Part shown: positions 26,242 to 35,579 of the stretch, piece after piece | How positions within the stretch are numbered: the first letter of the stretch is position 1 | Layout of the letters: each line of letters begins with the position of its first letter | DNA from: Bacteroidales bacterium | GTDB taxonomy: Bacteria > Bacteroidota > Bacteroidia > Bacteroidales > F082 | Reading direction: 5' to 3' | Assembly: GCA_017561025.1 (NCBI GenBank) | Contig: JAFZDU010000112.1 | Coordinates: forward strand, 1-46,887 | DNA: 46,887 bases | The notes under the pieces: model-generated | Told to the model about the DNA's origin: nothing | Databases searched by the model: none | The model's input: the letters and a program-made list of their open reading frames with translations, nothing else | Program-made: the position numbers and the translations under genes

Positions 26242-28248
26242 TTATCGGAGTCTTTCTTCTAATGCTATTATCAAGTCACGGTATTTAGCAGCTTCCATGA
26301 AGTTTAATTCTTTGGCGGCCTTTTCCATTTCTTTCTTAGCATCAAGAATTGCTTTTTTGATTTGTTTATCTGATTTATATGAGGTTTCTGATTCTTCTGC
26401 GACAGAATTGACTTTTTCTTCTGCGATAGAATAATCCTTGTTTTGTTTTGATAATGTTTTGCTTAATGATGTATCTATTGCTTTTATGATTGTCTTTGGA
26501 GTGATTCCGTGTTCTATGTTGTATGCCATCTGGATCTCTCTCCTTCTTGCAGTTTCATCAATAGTCTTTCTCATCGAGTCAGTAATCTTGTCGGCATACA
26601 TGATTACCAAGCTATCAGCATTACGAGCGGCGCGTCCTGCTGTCTGTGTCAATGATCGTTCAGATCTCAAGAATCCTTCTTTGTCAGCATCCATGATTGC
26701 GACAAGTTGTACTTCTGGTAAGTCAAGGCCTTCACGAAGCAGGTTTACACCAACAAGAACATCTATTATTCCGCTTCTTAATTCTGTCATTATCTCAACT
26801 CTTTCCAATGTGTCAACATCAGAATGTATGTATCTTGTGTTGATATTTAAACTATTGAGATAACGTGTCAGTTCTTCTGCCATTCTTTTGGTCAAAGTTG
26901 TGACAAGGACTCTTTGTCCGCCATTTACAACTCTATGTATTTCATTTATAAGATCATCGACTTGGTTTTTACACGGTCTAACTTCTATAACCGGATCAAG
27001 CAAACCAGTAGGACGAATGAGTTGCTCTATATAAATACCTTCTGTTTTCTGTAATTCATAGTCGGCAGGTGTCGCGCTTACATATACGGTTTGTCCTGTA
27101 AGTGATTCAAATTCATCAAATTTAAGAGGCCTGTTATCTAATGCTGAAGGTAATCTGAATCCATATTCCACTAATGTCTGTTTTCTTGAACGGTCGCCGC
27201 CATACATTCCTCTGATTTGTGGCACTGTTACATGGCTTTCATCAATGACTGTTATGAAGTCGTCGGGGAAATAATCTATGAGGCAGAAAGGACGTGTTCC
27301 TGGTTCTCTTCCGTCAAAATATCGTGAATAATTTTCGATACCGCTGCAATATCCAAGCTCTCTAATCATCTCGATGTCGTAGCATACTCTATCTTCAAGA
27401 CGTTTGGCTTCTTCGAATTTTCCAATTTCTTTATAATATTCTACCTGTTTGAACATGTCGAGTTGAATCTCATGTGTTGCAGATTTGATTTTGTCTTTAG
27501 ATGTTACGAAGATGTTAGCAGGGAACAATGTCAGGCTAGAAAGAGGCTCAATGCGAGTGCCATTGATAGGGTCGAATGATTCAATCTCCTCAATTTCGTC
27601 ATCCCAGAAAATTATTCTGTATGCGATGTCGGAATAAGCAGGGAAAACGTCAACCGTGTCGCCTTTGACTCTGAATTTTCCATGTGTGAATTCAATGTCA
27701 TTACGACTATATAATGAATCTGAAAACTGTCTTAATAAATCGTCTCTGTTGATTCTTTTTCCAACCTCTATATATATAACATTTTTTCCGAAATCATCAG
27801 GATTGCCAATGCCGTAGATGCATGAAACTGATGACACTACTATTATGTCACGTCGTCCAGACAACAATGCTGTTGTTGCACTGAGTCGTAATTTTTCTAT
27901 TTCATCATTGATAGAAAGGTCTTTTTCTATGTATGTATTAGTCTGTGGAATAAAAGCTTCAGGTTGGTAATAGTCGTAGTAAGAGACAAAGTATTCCACA
28001 GCATTTTCAGGGAAAAACTGTTTGAATTCGCTATAGAGCTGAGCTGCAAGTGTTTTGTTATGGCTTAGTATCAAGGCTGGACGGTTTAGTTCAGCAATCA
28101 TATTTGCAATAGTGAATGTCTTTCCTGATCCTGTGACACCTAAAAGTGTCTGGCTTCTTTCACCATTCATAATGCCTTGTTTTAGCTGTTCTATAGCACG
28201 TGGCTGATCGCCTGTTGGCTTGAAGTCAGATACTAACTTGAAGTTCAT
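26242..28248 (-). CDS. uvrB: Excinuclease ABC subunit B
   Basis: Damage-recognition helicase of nucleotide excision repair; loads on DNA with UvrA and recruits UvrC. 668 residues, normal. Walker A is GVTGSGKTFT near residue 39; the beta-hairpin that probes DNA is YYDYYQPEAFIPQTNTYIEKD (~92-112); DESH is helicase motif II; the QTAGRAARN segment is motif VI; and the C-terminal UVR motif EAAKYRDLIIALEERL contacts UvrC. Its start overlaps the stop of the EEP-family gene by 4 bases, the last gene of the mutL operon. Confidence 0.98.
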   Translation of the reverse strand: MNFKLVSDFKPTGDQPRAIEQLKQGIMNGERSQTLLGVTGSGKTFTIANMIAELNRPALILSHNKTLAAQLYSEFKQFFPENAVEYFVSYYDYYQPEAFIPQTNTYIEKDLSINDEIEKLRLSATTALLSGRRDIIVVSSVSCIYGIGNPDDFGKNVIYIEVGKRINRDDLLRQFSDSLYSRNDIEFTHGKFRVKGDTVDVFPAYSDIAYRIIFWDDEIEEIESFDPINGTRIEPLSSLTLFPANIFVTSKDKIKSATHEIQLDMFKQVEYYKEIGKFEEAKRLEDRVCYDIEMIRELGYCSGIENYSRYFDGREPGTRPFCLIDYFPDDFITVIDESHVTVPQIRGMYGGDRSRKQTLVEYGFRLPSALDNRPLKFDEFESLTGQTVYVSATPADYELQKTEGIYIEQLIRPTGLLDPVIEVRPCKNQVDDLINEIHRVVNGGQRVLVTTLTKRMAEELTRYLNSLNINTRYIHSDVDTLERVEIMTELRSGIIDVLVGVNLLREGLDLPEVQLVAIMDADKEGFLRSERSLTQTAGRAARNADSLVIMYADKITDSMRKTIDETARRREIQMAYNIEHGITPKTIIKAIDTSLSKTLSKQNKDYSIAEEKVNSVAEESETSYKSDKQIKKAILDAKKEMEKAAKELNFMEAAKYRDLIIALEERLR

Positions 28249-29378
28249 TGCTCCTCTCCTATCTTTTCTAACTCTTGTTTTATATTGAAACTCATTATCA
28301 ATGGATAATGGTCTGAGGTTGTCTGCTTAATTCTATTATAATCAATTATATCAATTTGGTCGTTATACCAGAAATAATCAATTCTTAATAATGGCAGAGA
28401 TCCGCAGTACGTTTTTCCAATTCCTTTTGAAGCTGTAATGAAAGCATCGTTCAGGCCTGCGTTTGCCATTTGCTTATATGTATATGATAAAGGTGTATCG
28501 TTGAAGTCGCCGCATATTATGAGAGGCAAATTGTCATCAGGGAGCTTGTCTAATAGGACCTTGGTGTTTTTTGTCCTTAATTTGAATCCTTTTGTTAGCT
28601 TGGTTATCAATGATTTACCATATATTTCAGAATCTTTCACGATATTCTTTGTGTCGTTGATATATTCAATCTCTTCGCTTGATATTCCAAATGAGTTGAA
28701 ATGACAATTGACGAGATAGAAAGAATCGTTTTTATTTATCTTGACTTTTTTAATGTCTGCAAATTTGCTTATGTTTTCATTTTCAAATGAGTTGACATTT
28801 TCTAAAGGAAACTTTGAAAAATAGCTGTTACCATTGCTTGGGTTTACGCTATAGTATTTGTAACCAATCATTTTAGAAAATTCCATGGCAGTATTGTTTG
28901 GCCATTTGCCTGATTCTTGAAGACATAATATGTCTGGATTTTGTTCCTTTACTAGTTTGGCCAATGATTGTTTGACCTCAGATACTTTCCGTGATTGTAT
29001 TTTGTAATCTCTGAAGACGCATATATTGTATGTCATTATCTTGACAGTGTGTTCTTGAGGATTTGATTCACCAAAAGAATATGATTTCGTGAAACCTGGA
29101 ATGGAAATCATGAGAGCTAATATTGGAATCAATAGCGTTCTTCTTGATTTTAAAGATATTAGTATGATGAGTATAATTATGTTATAGAAAAATATCATCC
29201 AAAATGCCAACCCAAAGAAAGCTGTCCATACGAAGGTTGAAGGATTGATAAGAGGGCACACGCTGCATAGGAAAGCTGCCATGAGGCCAGCGATTCCGCA
29301 GATGCCTATTATCAGCTTGCCAGCACCCTGGAAAAAAGTGTTTCTCTTATTAGTTCCTTTAATCTTCTTTTCAGCCAT
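28245..29378 (-). CDS. Endonuclease/exonuclease/phosphatase family protein with membrane N-terminus
   Basis: 377 residues. Three hydrophobic segments at ~18-45, 49-75 and 80-95 precede an EEP domain. Catalytic motifs are visible: MTYNICVFRD, CLQESGKWP (metal-binding Glu), NCHFNSFG, CGDFNDTPLSYTY and SDHYPLIMSF (catalytic His). The domain would face the periplasm. EEP proteins hydrolyse phosphodiesters of nucleic acids, lipids or inositol phosphates; the substrate here is unknown. It sits between a rhomboid gene (overlap of 1 base) and uvrB (overlap of 4), in the mutL operon. Confidence 0.88.
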   Translation of the reverse strand: MAEKKIKGTNKRNTFFQGAGKLIIGICGIAGLMAAFLCSVCPLINPSTFVWTAFFGLAFWMIFFYNIIILIILISLKSRRTLLIPILALMISIPGFTKSYSFGESNPQEHTVKIMTYNICVFRDYKIQSRKVSEVKQSLAKLVKEQNPDILCLQESGKWPNNTAMEFSKMIGYKYYSVNPSNGNSYFSKFPLENVNSFENENISKFADIKKVKINKNDSFYLVNCHFNSFGISSEEIEYINDTKNIVKDSEIYGKSLITKLTKGFKLRTKNTKVLLDKLPDDNLPLIICGDFNDTPLSYTYKQMANAGLNDAFITASKGIGKTYCGSLPLLRIDYFWYNDQIDIIDYNRIKQTTSDHYPLIMSFNIKQELEKIGEEQ

Positions 29379-30259
29379 TATTTTTTGCTTTGTCTGAATA
29401 AAAACTCTTTTTCTTTATCACTTAAGCTTGAATAACCGTTTTTAGCTATTTTCTCAAGTATTCTATCTGTTTCTTCCTGTGCTTGAGCACGTTCTGCATT
29501 ATATTGTTCGTCTGTCTTAGGTCTTCCTTGGTAGTTTTCGGTATTTACGGTCTTTACTTTTATGCGAGCCCTTTTCTTGAATATTCTATAGATGTCAAAA
29601 TCTTTGTTTAGCATGTAGGCATATAAGAAACCCCATAAAGCACCGCCGAGATGTGCTATATGACCTCCGGAATTGCCTTTTGATATGCTTAAAAAGTCTA
29701 TGACAACGAATACTATGGCAATCCATTTCATCTTTACCTGTCCTAAAAGGAAGAGGTTTAGTGTGTAATCAGGTCGATATGTTGCTGCGGCTATTAAGAT
29801 TGACAGCACTGAAGCGGAAGATCCTAAAGCTACTGCATGACCTTTCATATTCTCGAAAACAGGAAATGCGTTGAAAGCTAATATGAAAAACAATGCCCCG
29901 ACCAATCCGCCTATTATATATGTCAATAGCAATTGTTTTTGTGAGAAATATTGAAGAAATATTTTTGCTCCGTAATAAAGCATCAACATGTTGAAAAACA
30001 AATGTCCGAACTGTTCTTGTAGAAACATATATGTGAAGATGCTCCATGGCTTCTCTGCCAATGTGGCGATGTCAGAAGGAACAGCGAAAAGCTTTGTGAC
30101 AAAAGAAATGTCGCTGATATTGAAAAGCCATGTGAATACGCAGATGAACAGACATATAAGCCATATTGTAATATTGATTAACATCAATCTTGACAATACG
30201 TTCTTTTGCAGGAAAAACCTTTTTAATCCTTCTAATATGTTAATTTGCATTGATCTCAT
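29378..30259 (-). CDS. Rhomboid intramembrane serine protease with cytosolic tail
   Basis: 293 residues from MRSMQINILEGLKRFF; the TTG-initiated extension to 30289 would overlap the previous gene by 28 bases. Six or so membrane helices. The catalytic serine is Ser148 in GSSAS, where the usual GxSG has Ala for the second Gly, and the histidine is His203 in GGHIAHLGGALWG. GHLFFNM at 85-91 is the conserved oxyanion-hole region. After the last helix about 75 residues of charged tail (DKEKEFLFRQSKK end) are typical of Bacteroidetes rhomboids. It cleaves membrane proteins; targets unknown. Second of two tandem rhomboids. Confidence 0.88.
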   Translation of the reverse strand: MRSMQINILEGLKRFFLQKNVLSRLMLINITIWLICLFICVFTWLFNISDISFVTKLFAVPSDIATLAEKPWSIFTYMFLQEQFGHLFFNMLMLYYGAKIFLQYFSQKQLLLTYIIGGLVGALFFILAFNAFPVFENMKGHAVALGSSASVLSILIAAATYRPDYTLNLFLLGQVKMKWIAIVFVVIDFLSISKGNSGGHIAHLGGALWGFLYAYMLNKDFDIYRIFKKRARIKVKTVNTENYQGRPKTDEQYNAERAQAQEETDRILEKIAKNGYSSLSDKEKEFLFRQSKK

Positions 30260-30261
30260 GA

Positions 30262-30948
30262 TTAATATAGATTTCCTTTCTTTTTCCAATAAAGAATCAA
30301 GATCAAACCGAATAGCATACCTCCTAGGTGTGCGAAATGTGCTACGTTGTCGGCAGATGTGAGTCCAGAGAACAATTCAATTATACCATAAATCAACACA
30401 AACCACTTGGCTTTGATTGGAATAGCGAAATATATGTAAAGTGTTGAGTTTGGGAACATCATGCCGAAAGCAAGCAATATTCCGTATACGGCGCCAGATG
30501 CGCCTACTGTAGTTAACATATTAAGGTATTCACTCATTGGGATGATGTGTCCGCCCATGTTTACGCTAGTGTAATCTGCTAATGTGGTTGCGTACTGAAT
30601 ATATTGAACAAATTCTTGAATGAATCCGGCTCCTATTCCGCACACGAAATAAAAAAGCAAGAATCTATTTGGTCCCCAGATGTTTTCAAGCGTGTTGCCA
30701 AACATCCATAAAGCAAACATGTTAAAGAATAGATGAGTGAAATTACCATGCATAAACATGTATGTTACAAGCTGATATGGCTTGAAATCAGATGCTCCGA
30801 TATAATGTAGGCCAAGATAATCAGAGAGGTTTATGCGTAAAGTTGTCTCAGCTGCAATTGTCGCTAGGAAGAACAGGATGTTTATAATCAAAAGGTTTTT
30901 CACAACTGTTGGCAGGACAGAAAAACCGCTTGGTCTGAAATTGCTCAT
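30262..30948 (-). CDS. Rhomboid intramembrane serine protease
   Basis: 228 residues. HGNFTHLFFNM at 67-77, the canonical GASG at 149-152 with catalytic Ser151, and AHFAHLGGMLFG with catalytic His207. Six membrane helices, short basic C-terminus. It lies one base beyond the mutL stop and two before the second rhomboid, so it is part of the mutL-rhomboid-rhomboid-EEP-uvrB transcript. Substrates unknown. Confidence 0.93.
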   Translation of the reverse strand: MSNFRPSGFSVLPTVVKNLLIINILFFLATIAAETTLRINLSDYLGLHYIGASDFKPYQLVTYMFMHGNFTHLFFNMFALWMFGNTLENIWGPNRFLLFYFVCGIGAGFIQEFVQYIQYATTLADYTSVNMGGHIIPMSEYLNMLTTVGASGAVYGILLAFGMMFPNSTLYIYFAIPIKAKWFVLIYGIIELFSGLTSADNVAHFAHLGGMLFGLILILYWKKKGNLY

Positions 30949-30949
30949 A

Positions 30950-32761
30950 TTAGTTCAATCGTGTTTTTAATTCATTAACATTCAATATTGTATATATCTT
31001 TTTGCCGTCAGGTGATACTTCAGCAACGGCACAACCGAACAGACGATCAATAAGGTCTTGCATTTCGACAGGATTTAATGTCTGACCAGATTTTATTGCC
31101 AATTGAGAAGCCAATGAACGAGCTAGGTTCAATTTCTTATCTAACTTCAAATCAACGAGATTTGTTTTATACATATCCAAAATCTTTTCAAGAAGAGCAA
31201 CGGCATCATTGTTCTTGCTGTCGGCGGGAGTTCCGTTAATCAAGAAAGTGGAGTTATTCATCTGTTGTATTCTGAAGCCTATCTTCTCAAGATCAGGCAT
31301 TATCTCTTTTAATAATGAAACGTCGTTGGGGTTTAATGTTATATGTTGAGGGAACAGCTCTTGCTGTGATGCTTCAACGCAGTTTTCCATCTCTTTGAGA
31401 TATTTTTCATATAGAATTCTCATGTGTGCAAGATGCTGGTCTACAACAAGAAGTCCTGATTTTACAGTTGTTATTATATATGTCTGCTGCAGTTGGATGT
31501 ATAGGTTTTTGTTTTCGACTACTGTAGAAATGTTTACATCATCTATATTACTGATTTTATTGATATTGCTTGATACAGTGTCGTTGCTGTCTTCGTACAT
31601 GATTCTCCAGTTTCCTGAACTCTGACGTGTTTGTCCTTGTGTTTTAAAAGGGTTGAAGCTAGGATTGAAGTCTATTTTAGGCTCGATTACAGGACGATCC
31701 ATTCTGCTCATTTCTCCGAAATCTATTCCCAAATCTGGTGTTACGTCGAAGTCAAGCATCGGGGCTAAGTTGTTTTGTCCTATTGCTTTACGTACTGCAG
31801 AGTGAAGTATTGCATAAACTAATTTTACGTCTTGGAAATTGACCTCTGTCTTTGTTGGATGTATGTTGATGTCAATCTCTTTTGGGTCGATGTCAATGTC
31901 GATGAAGTATCCTGGATAGCAGTCTTTTGGTATAAGTTCCTGGTAGGCATTTTCAATAGCATGATGCAGATATGAATGTTTTATGAAGCGTTTGTTTACA
32001 AAGAAATATTGTTCTCCGCGTGTCTTTCTGAGGAACTCAGGCTTAACGATGAATCCATTGATTGTTGCGGTTTCTGTCTCTTGTTGTACAGGAAGAATCT
32101 TCTTGTCGTAGTCTTTGCCATAAAGTCCAACTATTCTTTGTTTTAGATTTCCTTTAGGCAGGTGGTATATTTCCTTTTCGTTGTTTGTCAGTGTAAATGC
32201 TACTTGAGGATTCATCATTGACACTCTATAGAATTCATCGGTGATGTGACGCATTTCCACTTCGTTAGATTTAAGGAAGTTGCGACGTGCTGGTATGTTG
32301 AAGAACAGGTTTTTAACAGTGAAATTGGTGCCAACGGACATTGGTTTTGGCAGCTGTTCTTTCACCTGTGATCCTTCGATGAGTATTTTTGTTCCTAATT
32401 CGTCTTCTTTGCGTCGTGTCATTAGTTCAACCTGAGCTACAGCGGCGATACTGGCAAGAGCTTCACCTCTGAATCCCATGGTTCTGATTGAGAAAAGGTC
32501 TTCTGCTTTTTTGATTTTAGATGTGGCGTGACGTTCAAAGCATAGACGAGCGTCTGTCTCTGACATTCCATGGCCGTTGTCAATCACAGTAATCATTGTC
32601 TTGCCGGAATCTTTGACTATTAAATCGATTTGAGTCGCACCTGCATCTAAAGCATTTTCCATCAATTCTTTAACTACAGATGCTGGGCGTTGTATAACTT
32701 CGCCGGCTGCAATTTGATTGGCAACAGAATCAGGTAGTAATTTAATTATATCGAAGGACAT
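30950..32761 (-). CDS. mutL: DNA mismatch repair protein MutL
   Basis: 603 residues. GHKL ATPase at the N-terminus: ELMENALDAGA at 32-42, IDNGHGM at 60-66, TMGFRGEALASI at 94-105; transducer with PTKTEVNF at 302-309. The C-terminal dimerisation region carries DQHLAHMRILYE at 441-452, where the endonuclease motif DQHAxxExxxxE would stand; Ala and the first Glu are replaced. The later CPHGRP-type motif reads VSPDGKKIY. So the ATPase and scaffold parts are intact but the latent nicking site looks degenerate. Couples mismatch recognition by MutS to repair. Begins 12 bases after the small membrane protein. Confidence 0.96.
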   Translation of the reverse strand: MSFDIIKLLPDSVANQIAAGEVIQRPASVVKELMENALDAGATQIDLIVKDSGKTMITVIDNGHGMSETDARLCFERHATSKIKKAEDLFSIRTMGFRGEALASIAAVAQVELMTRRKEDELGTKILIEGSQVKEQLPKPMSVGTNFTVKNLFFNIPARRNFLKSNEVEMRHITDEFYRVSMMNPQVAFTLTNNEKEIYHLPKGNLKQRIVGLYGKDYDKKILPVQQETETATINGFIVKPEFLRKTRGEQYFFVNKRFIKHSYLHHAIENAYQELIPKDCYPGYFIDIDIDPKEIDINIHPTKTEVNFQDVKLVYAILHSAVRKAIGQNNLAPMLDFDVTPDLGIDFGEMSRMDRPVIEPKIDFNPSFNPFKTQGQTRQSSGNWRIMYEDSNDTVSSNINKISNIDDVNISTVVENKNLYIQLQQTYIITTVKSGLLVVDQHLAHMRILYEKYLKEMENCVEASQQELFPQHITLNPNDVSLLKEIMPDLEKIGFRIQQMNNSTFLINGTPADSKNNDAVALLEKILDMYKTNLVDLKLDKKLNLARSLASQLAIKSGQTLNPVEMQDLIDRLFGCAVAEVSPDGKKIYTILNVNELKTRLN

Positions 32762-32772
32762 AAATATTGATT

Positions 32773-33099
32773 TTATTTTCCTAAACTAAGAAACATTTGA
32801 ATGAAATTCTCTACTAATGGAGTGCCGAAAATTATGTATGTGAGCAAACCTACCATTCCGAAGAAAACGACGAAACGCATTCCTTTGAATCCGATTTTTT
32901 CTCTTTTTTCCTTGACTTCTTCTGGTTCATGGCCAAAACCTGTTCTGATTCTCATCCTGCGTTTTTCATATTCAGTAAGATTTGAATCAAGGCCCATAGC
33001 AGCCTTTTTCTTTTCAAGAGCTTCCTGATTAGGATCAAAGTAACGAGGAGTGTAATTGAACTTCCTCGGTTTTGGTGTATGAAATATGTAAAATGCCAT
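32773..33099 (-). CDS. Small single-pass membrane protein upstream of mutL
   Basis: 108 residues from MAFYIFHTPKPRKFNYTPRYF; the upstream extension to 33192 crosses the promoter. A basic, charged N-terminal ~70 residues (EALEKKKAAMG...YEKRRMRIRTGFGHEPEEVKEKREK) precede one membrane helix (~78-98, RFVVFFGMVGLLTYIIFGTPL). I do not recognise a named domain. It heads the mutL-rhomboid-rhomboid-EEP-uvrB operon, 12 bases before mutL. Function unknown. Confidence 0.75.
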   Translation of the reverse strand: MAFYIFHTPKPRKFNYTPRYFDPNQEALEKKKAAMGLDSNLTEYEKRRMRIRTGFGHEPEEVKEKREKIGFKGMRFVVFFGMVGLLTYIIFGTPLVENFIQMFLSLGK

Positions 33100-33124
33100 A
33101 AATTTTCTTTTTAAATTAAGCGTA

Positions 33125-33132
33125 CAAAGATA
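33125..33132 (-). promoter_or_regulatory. -7 box of the mutL operon
   Basis: The minus strand reads TATCTTTG, matching TAnnTTTG 26 bases before the small membrane protein start at 33099. It would drive the six-gene operon ending with uvrB. Confidence 0.5.
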
Positions 33133-33177
33133 ATTATTTTTTCCGAGTTTTCCACCTATAACCAATGCCTTTTTTCG

Positions 33178-33185
33178 TATCTTTG
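33178..33185 (+). promoter_or_regulatory. -7 box of the ABC-importer operon
   Basis: TATCTTTG matches TAnnTTTG 35 bases before the CWC gene. It is back to back with the mutL operon promoter. No -33 element was recognised, and no cobalamin or other riboswitch fits in the short leader. Confidence 0.45.
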
Positions 33186-33219
33186 GCGTCAATTATTTTT
33201 AATATAAAATTGTTAAAAA

Positions 33220-33390
33220 ATGACTAAAAACTGTCCTCGTTGCAACAAGGAATTTGAATGCCAACACAAAGCAACTTGTTGGTGCTCAAAATATTCAATC
33301 TCAGATAATGTAAGATTATTTTTAAAAGATAATTTCTCCGATTGTCTTTGCGAAGATTGCTTAAAAGCCCTCATAAAACTGCACGAATAA
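33220..33390 (+). CDS. Cysteine-rich CWC family peptide
   Basis: 56 residues. Eight cysteines in the pattern CPRC (5-8), C14, CWC (20-22) and CLCEDC (42-47), which matches the Cys_rich_CWC family. It probably binds a metal such as zinc. The ATG at 33220 follows an A-rich leader and the stop lies one base before the next gene, the importer lipoprotein, so it is the first gene of that operon. Role unknown; a metal sensor or chaperone linked to the importer is one possibility. Confidence 0.85.
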   Translation: MTKNCPRCNKEFECQHKATCWCSKYSISDNVRLFLKDNFSDCLCEDCLKALIKLHE

Positions 33391-33391
33391 G

Positions 33392-34531
33392 ATGAAAAAA
33401 ATCATACTCATTTTGTTTTCAATCGTTTACATGATGAGTTCATGTAATGTCGCTTCAAAAGGCAAAAGCGACAAACATGACATCAACGACACATTAAACC
33501 TAGTTACTTACGCCAAAAACTTTAAAATACTTCCAATAGAAAGAGGTTACAGACTCACGATTAAAGACGGTTTTGGTTCCGACAAAGAATACTATCTCTT
33601 CAACGATACAGTCTCAATTCCTAATCAATTTACTGATAAGCAAATTATAAAGACTCCTGTAAGTAGTGCTGTTGCCTTTTCTTCAACGCAATGGTCTGTA
33701 TTCCAAAAACTTGGAGAAATTAATAGAGTTAAAGGCTTACTAGAAAGCAACTACTCCAACAACGAGGAAATATTAAGACTCGTTGCAGAAGGAAAAATAA
33801 CTGACGTTGGAATGTCGACCAATGTTAACACCGAGAAACTCATTTACTTACAACCTGATTTAATCTTGTACACACCATATCCTGGCATTGATTTTTCACA
33901 TCTGGGAGAATTGAGCGGAGCGACAATGCTTTCATTCCCTGATTACCTTGAAAGTCATCCACTTGGACGCGCTGAATGGATGAAAGTCGTGGGACTTTTA
34001 TGCGGAAAAGAAGACGTCACTAACAAATGGTTCAACGATGTGGTAAGAAGATATGAGACATTATCAGAAAAATGCTCTTCTGTTGAAGATAAACCTACAA
34101 TCTTTTCAGATTTACCTTTTGAAAACCAATGGTATGTTCCAGGCGGCAACAGTTATATAGCAAGGATTTTCGCTGACGCCGGCGGCGACTACATATGGAA
34201 AGACAATGAGTCGACAGGAAGCCTCCACATCGATGCAGAAAGCGTTTTGTTGAAAGCGCAGCAAGCAGATTTCTGGAGAGTCATCAATTCATACGACACC
34301 CCTTTCACATACGAAAGATTGAAAAATGAAAACGAATTATATCCGCTATTCAAAGCATTTGAAAAGAAACAACTGCTCGTGTGCGACGTAAGAGAATGCG
34401 GTTATTTCGAAAAATCACAATATGAACCCGACGTGCTTTTGGCAGATTTTATCTATCATTTTCATCCAGAATTATTAACCGATGAGTGGGAAAACTACAC
34501 TCCAACATACTTCAAGCAATTAGTTAAATAA
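33392..34531 (+). CDS. ABC-importer substrate-binding lipoprotein (BtuF/FepB type)
   Basis: 379 residues. Lipoprotein signal with Cys18 (IVYMMSSC). The body is a periplasmic-binding-protein class III fold: SSAVAFSSTQWSVFQKLGEINRVKGL, then DVGMSTNVNTEKLIYLQPDLILY, a helical bridge, and VPGGNSYIARIFADAGGDYIW. Such proteins carry iron-siderophore, haem or cobalamin complexes to FecCD permeases; the cargo cannot be told here and no TonB receptor is in the window. The stop shares a base with the permease start (TAATG). Confidence 0.9.
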   Translation: MKKIILILFSIVYMMSSCNVASKGKSDKHDINDTLNLVTYAKNFKILPIERGYRLTIKDGFGSDKEYYLFNDTVSIPNQFTDKQIIKTPVSSAVAFSSTQWSVFQKLGEINRVKGLLESNYSNNEEILRLVAEGKITDVGMSTNVNTEKLIYLQPDLILYTPYPGIDFSHLGELSGATMLSFPDYLESHPLGRAEWMKVVGLLCGKEDVTNKWFNDVVRRYETLSEKCSSVEDKPTIFSDLPFENQWYVPGGNSYIARIFADAGGDYIWKDNESTGSLHIDAESVLLKAQQADFWRVINSYDTPFTYERLKNENELYPLFKAFEKKQLLVCDVRECGYFEKSQYEPDVLLADFIYHFHPELLTDEWENYTPTYFKQLVK

Positions 34532-35553
34532 TGTCTCGTAACAAAATAAATATCATCATTTTAATTTCGATAATATTTTTAGGAATAATATTATTTATCC
34601 TTAACTTATTCATCGGCTCTGTTACCATTCCATTCAGTGATTTATTCAACGTATTTTTCAGCGAAGAATCCAACCCAACCGTCAGAACAATCGTCATGGA
34701 TTACAGATTACCGCAGGCAGTGACAGCCATGTTTGCAGGAGCAGCACTTTCCATCTCTGGTCTCTTGATGCAGACTTTATTCAGGAATCCTCTCGCCGAC
34801 CCTTCGATGCTTGGAATCAGCAGCGGCGCTGGTTTGGGCGTAGCGATAACCATATTGTTAACTGGAATTTTGGGCGGTTCAGCTCTTTCTACTATGGGGA
34901 TATGGTCCAACCTCGGTGTAAGTCTTGCCGCTTTTGTAGGAGCGACATTCGTTTTAATGCTGATATTAGGATTCAGTAGCAGACTAAGAAATATGACCAC
35001 ATTGATTATCATTGGTCTGATGATTTCATATCTAGCAGGATCATTGACGGATATAATGAAATTTTTTAGCATGAAAGAAGATATACATGCTTTTGTTATA
35101 TGGGGAATGGGATCGTTTTCGGCAGTGGGAACAAGCAAACTGATGTTCTTCTCGATAAGTGTAATTATTGGGCTTTTTGCGAGTTTATTCTTATCAAAAA
35201 ATCTGAATGTCATATTGTTAGGTGACTTGTATGCTGAGAACCTCGGTATAAACGTGAAGAGAAATAATCTATTTATCATTCTCATTTCAGGATATTTGAC
35301 AGCAATTGTAACAGCTTATTGTGGACCTATCGCATTTTTAGGACTAGCCATTCCGCATCTCGCAAGATTCACCTTCAAGACCAGTGACCATAGAATTCTC
35401 ACACCAGCAGTAATGCTTATAGGAATGACTGTCAGCCTTTTATGCAACCTAGTTGCAAGGATGCCTGGATTTGAAGGAAACCTTCCTATCAATGCCGTCA
35501 CTGCTTTCATAGGAGCGCCTGTAGTGATATGGGTGATTTTAAGAAAAAGATAA
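34531..35553 (+). CDS. FecCD-family ABC permease
   Basis: 340 residues with ~10 membrane helices. Family signatures: DYRLPQAVTAMFAGAALSISG near 60, QTLFRNPLADPSMLGISSGAGLG at ~85-107, and the C-terminal CGPIAFLGLAIPHLARF loop that contacts the ATPase. It forms the inner-membrane channel for the metal-chelate taken up by the preceding lipoprotein. The gene overlaps its neighbour by one base, and the ATPase gene starts 26 bases after its stop. Confidence 0.95.
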   Translation: MSRNKINIIILISIIFLGIILFILNLFIGSVTIPFSDLFNVFFSEESNPTVRTIVMDYRLPQAVTAMFAGAALSISGLLMQTLFRNPLADPSMLGISSGAGLGVAITILLTGILGGSALSTMGIWSNLGVSLAAFVGATFVLMLILGFSSRLRNMTTLIIIGLMISYLAGSLTDIMKFFSMKEDIHAFVIWGMGSFSAVGTSKLMFFSISVIIGLFASLFLSKNLNVILLGDLYAENLGINVKRNNLFIILISGYLTAIVTAYCGPIAFLGLAIPHLARFTFKTSDHRILTPAVMLIGMTVSLLCNLVARMPGFEGNLPINAVTAFIGAPVVIWVILRKR

Positions 35554-35579
35554 AGTGTTTGATTTTTAACGATATAGCA

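Noticed and set aside
33134-33219. Cobalamin riboswitch in front of the importer operon
   Set aside because: The leader is under 40 nt and lacks the B12-box; no riboswitch fold is possible.
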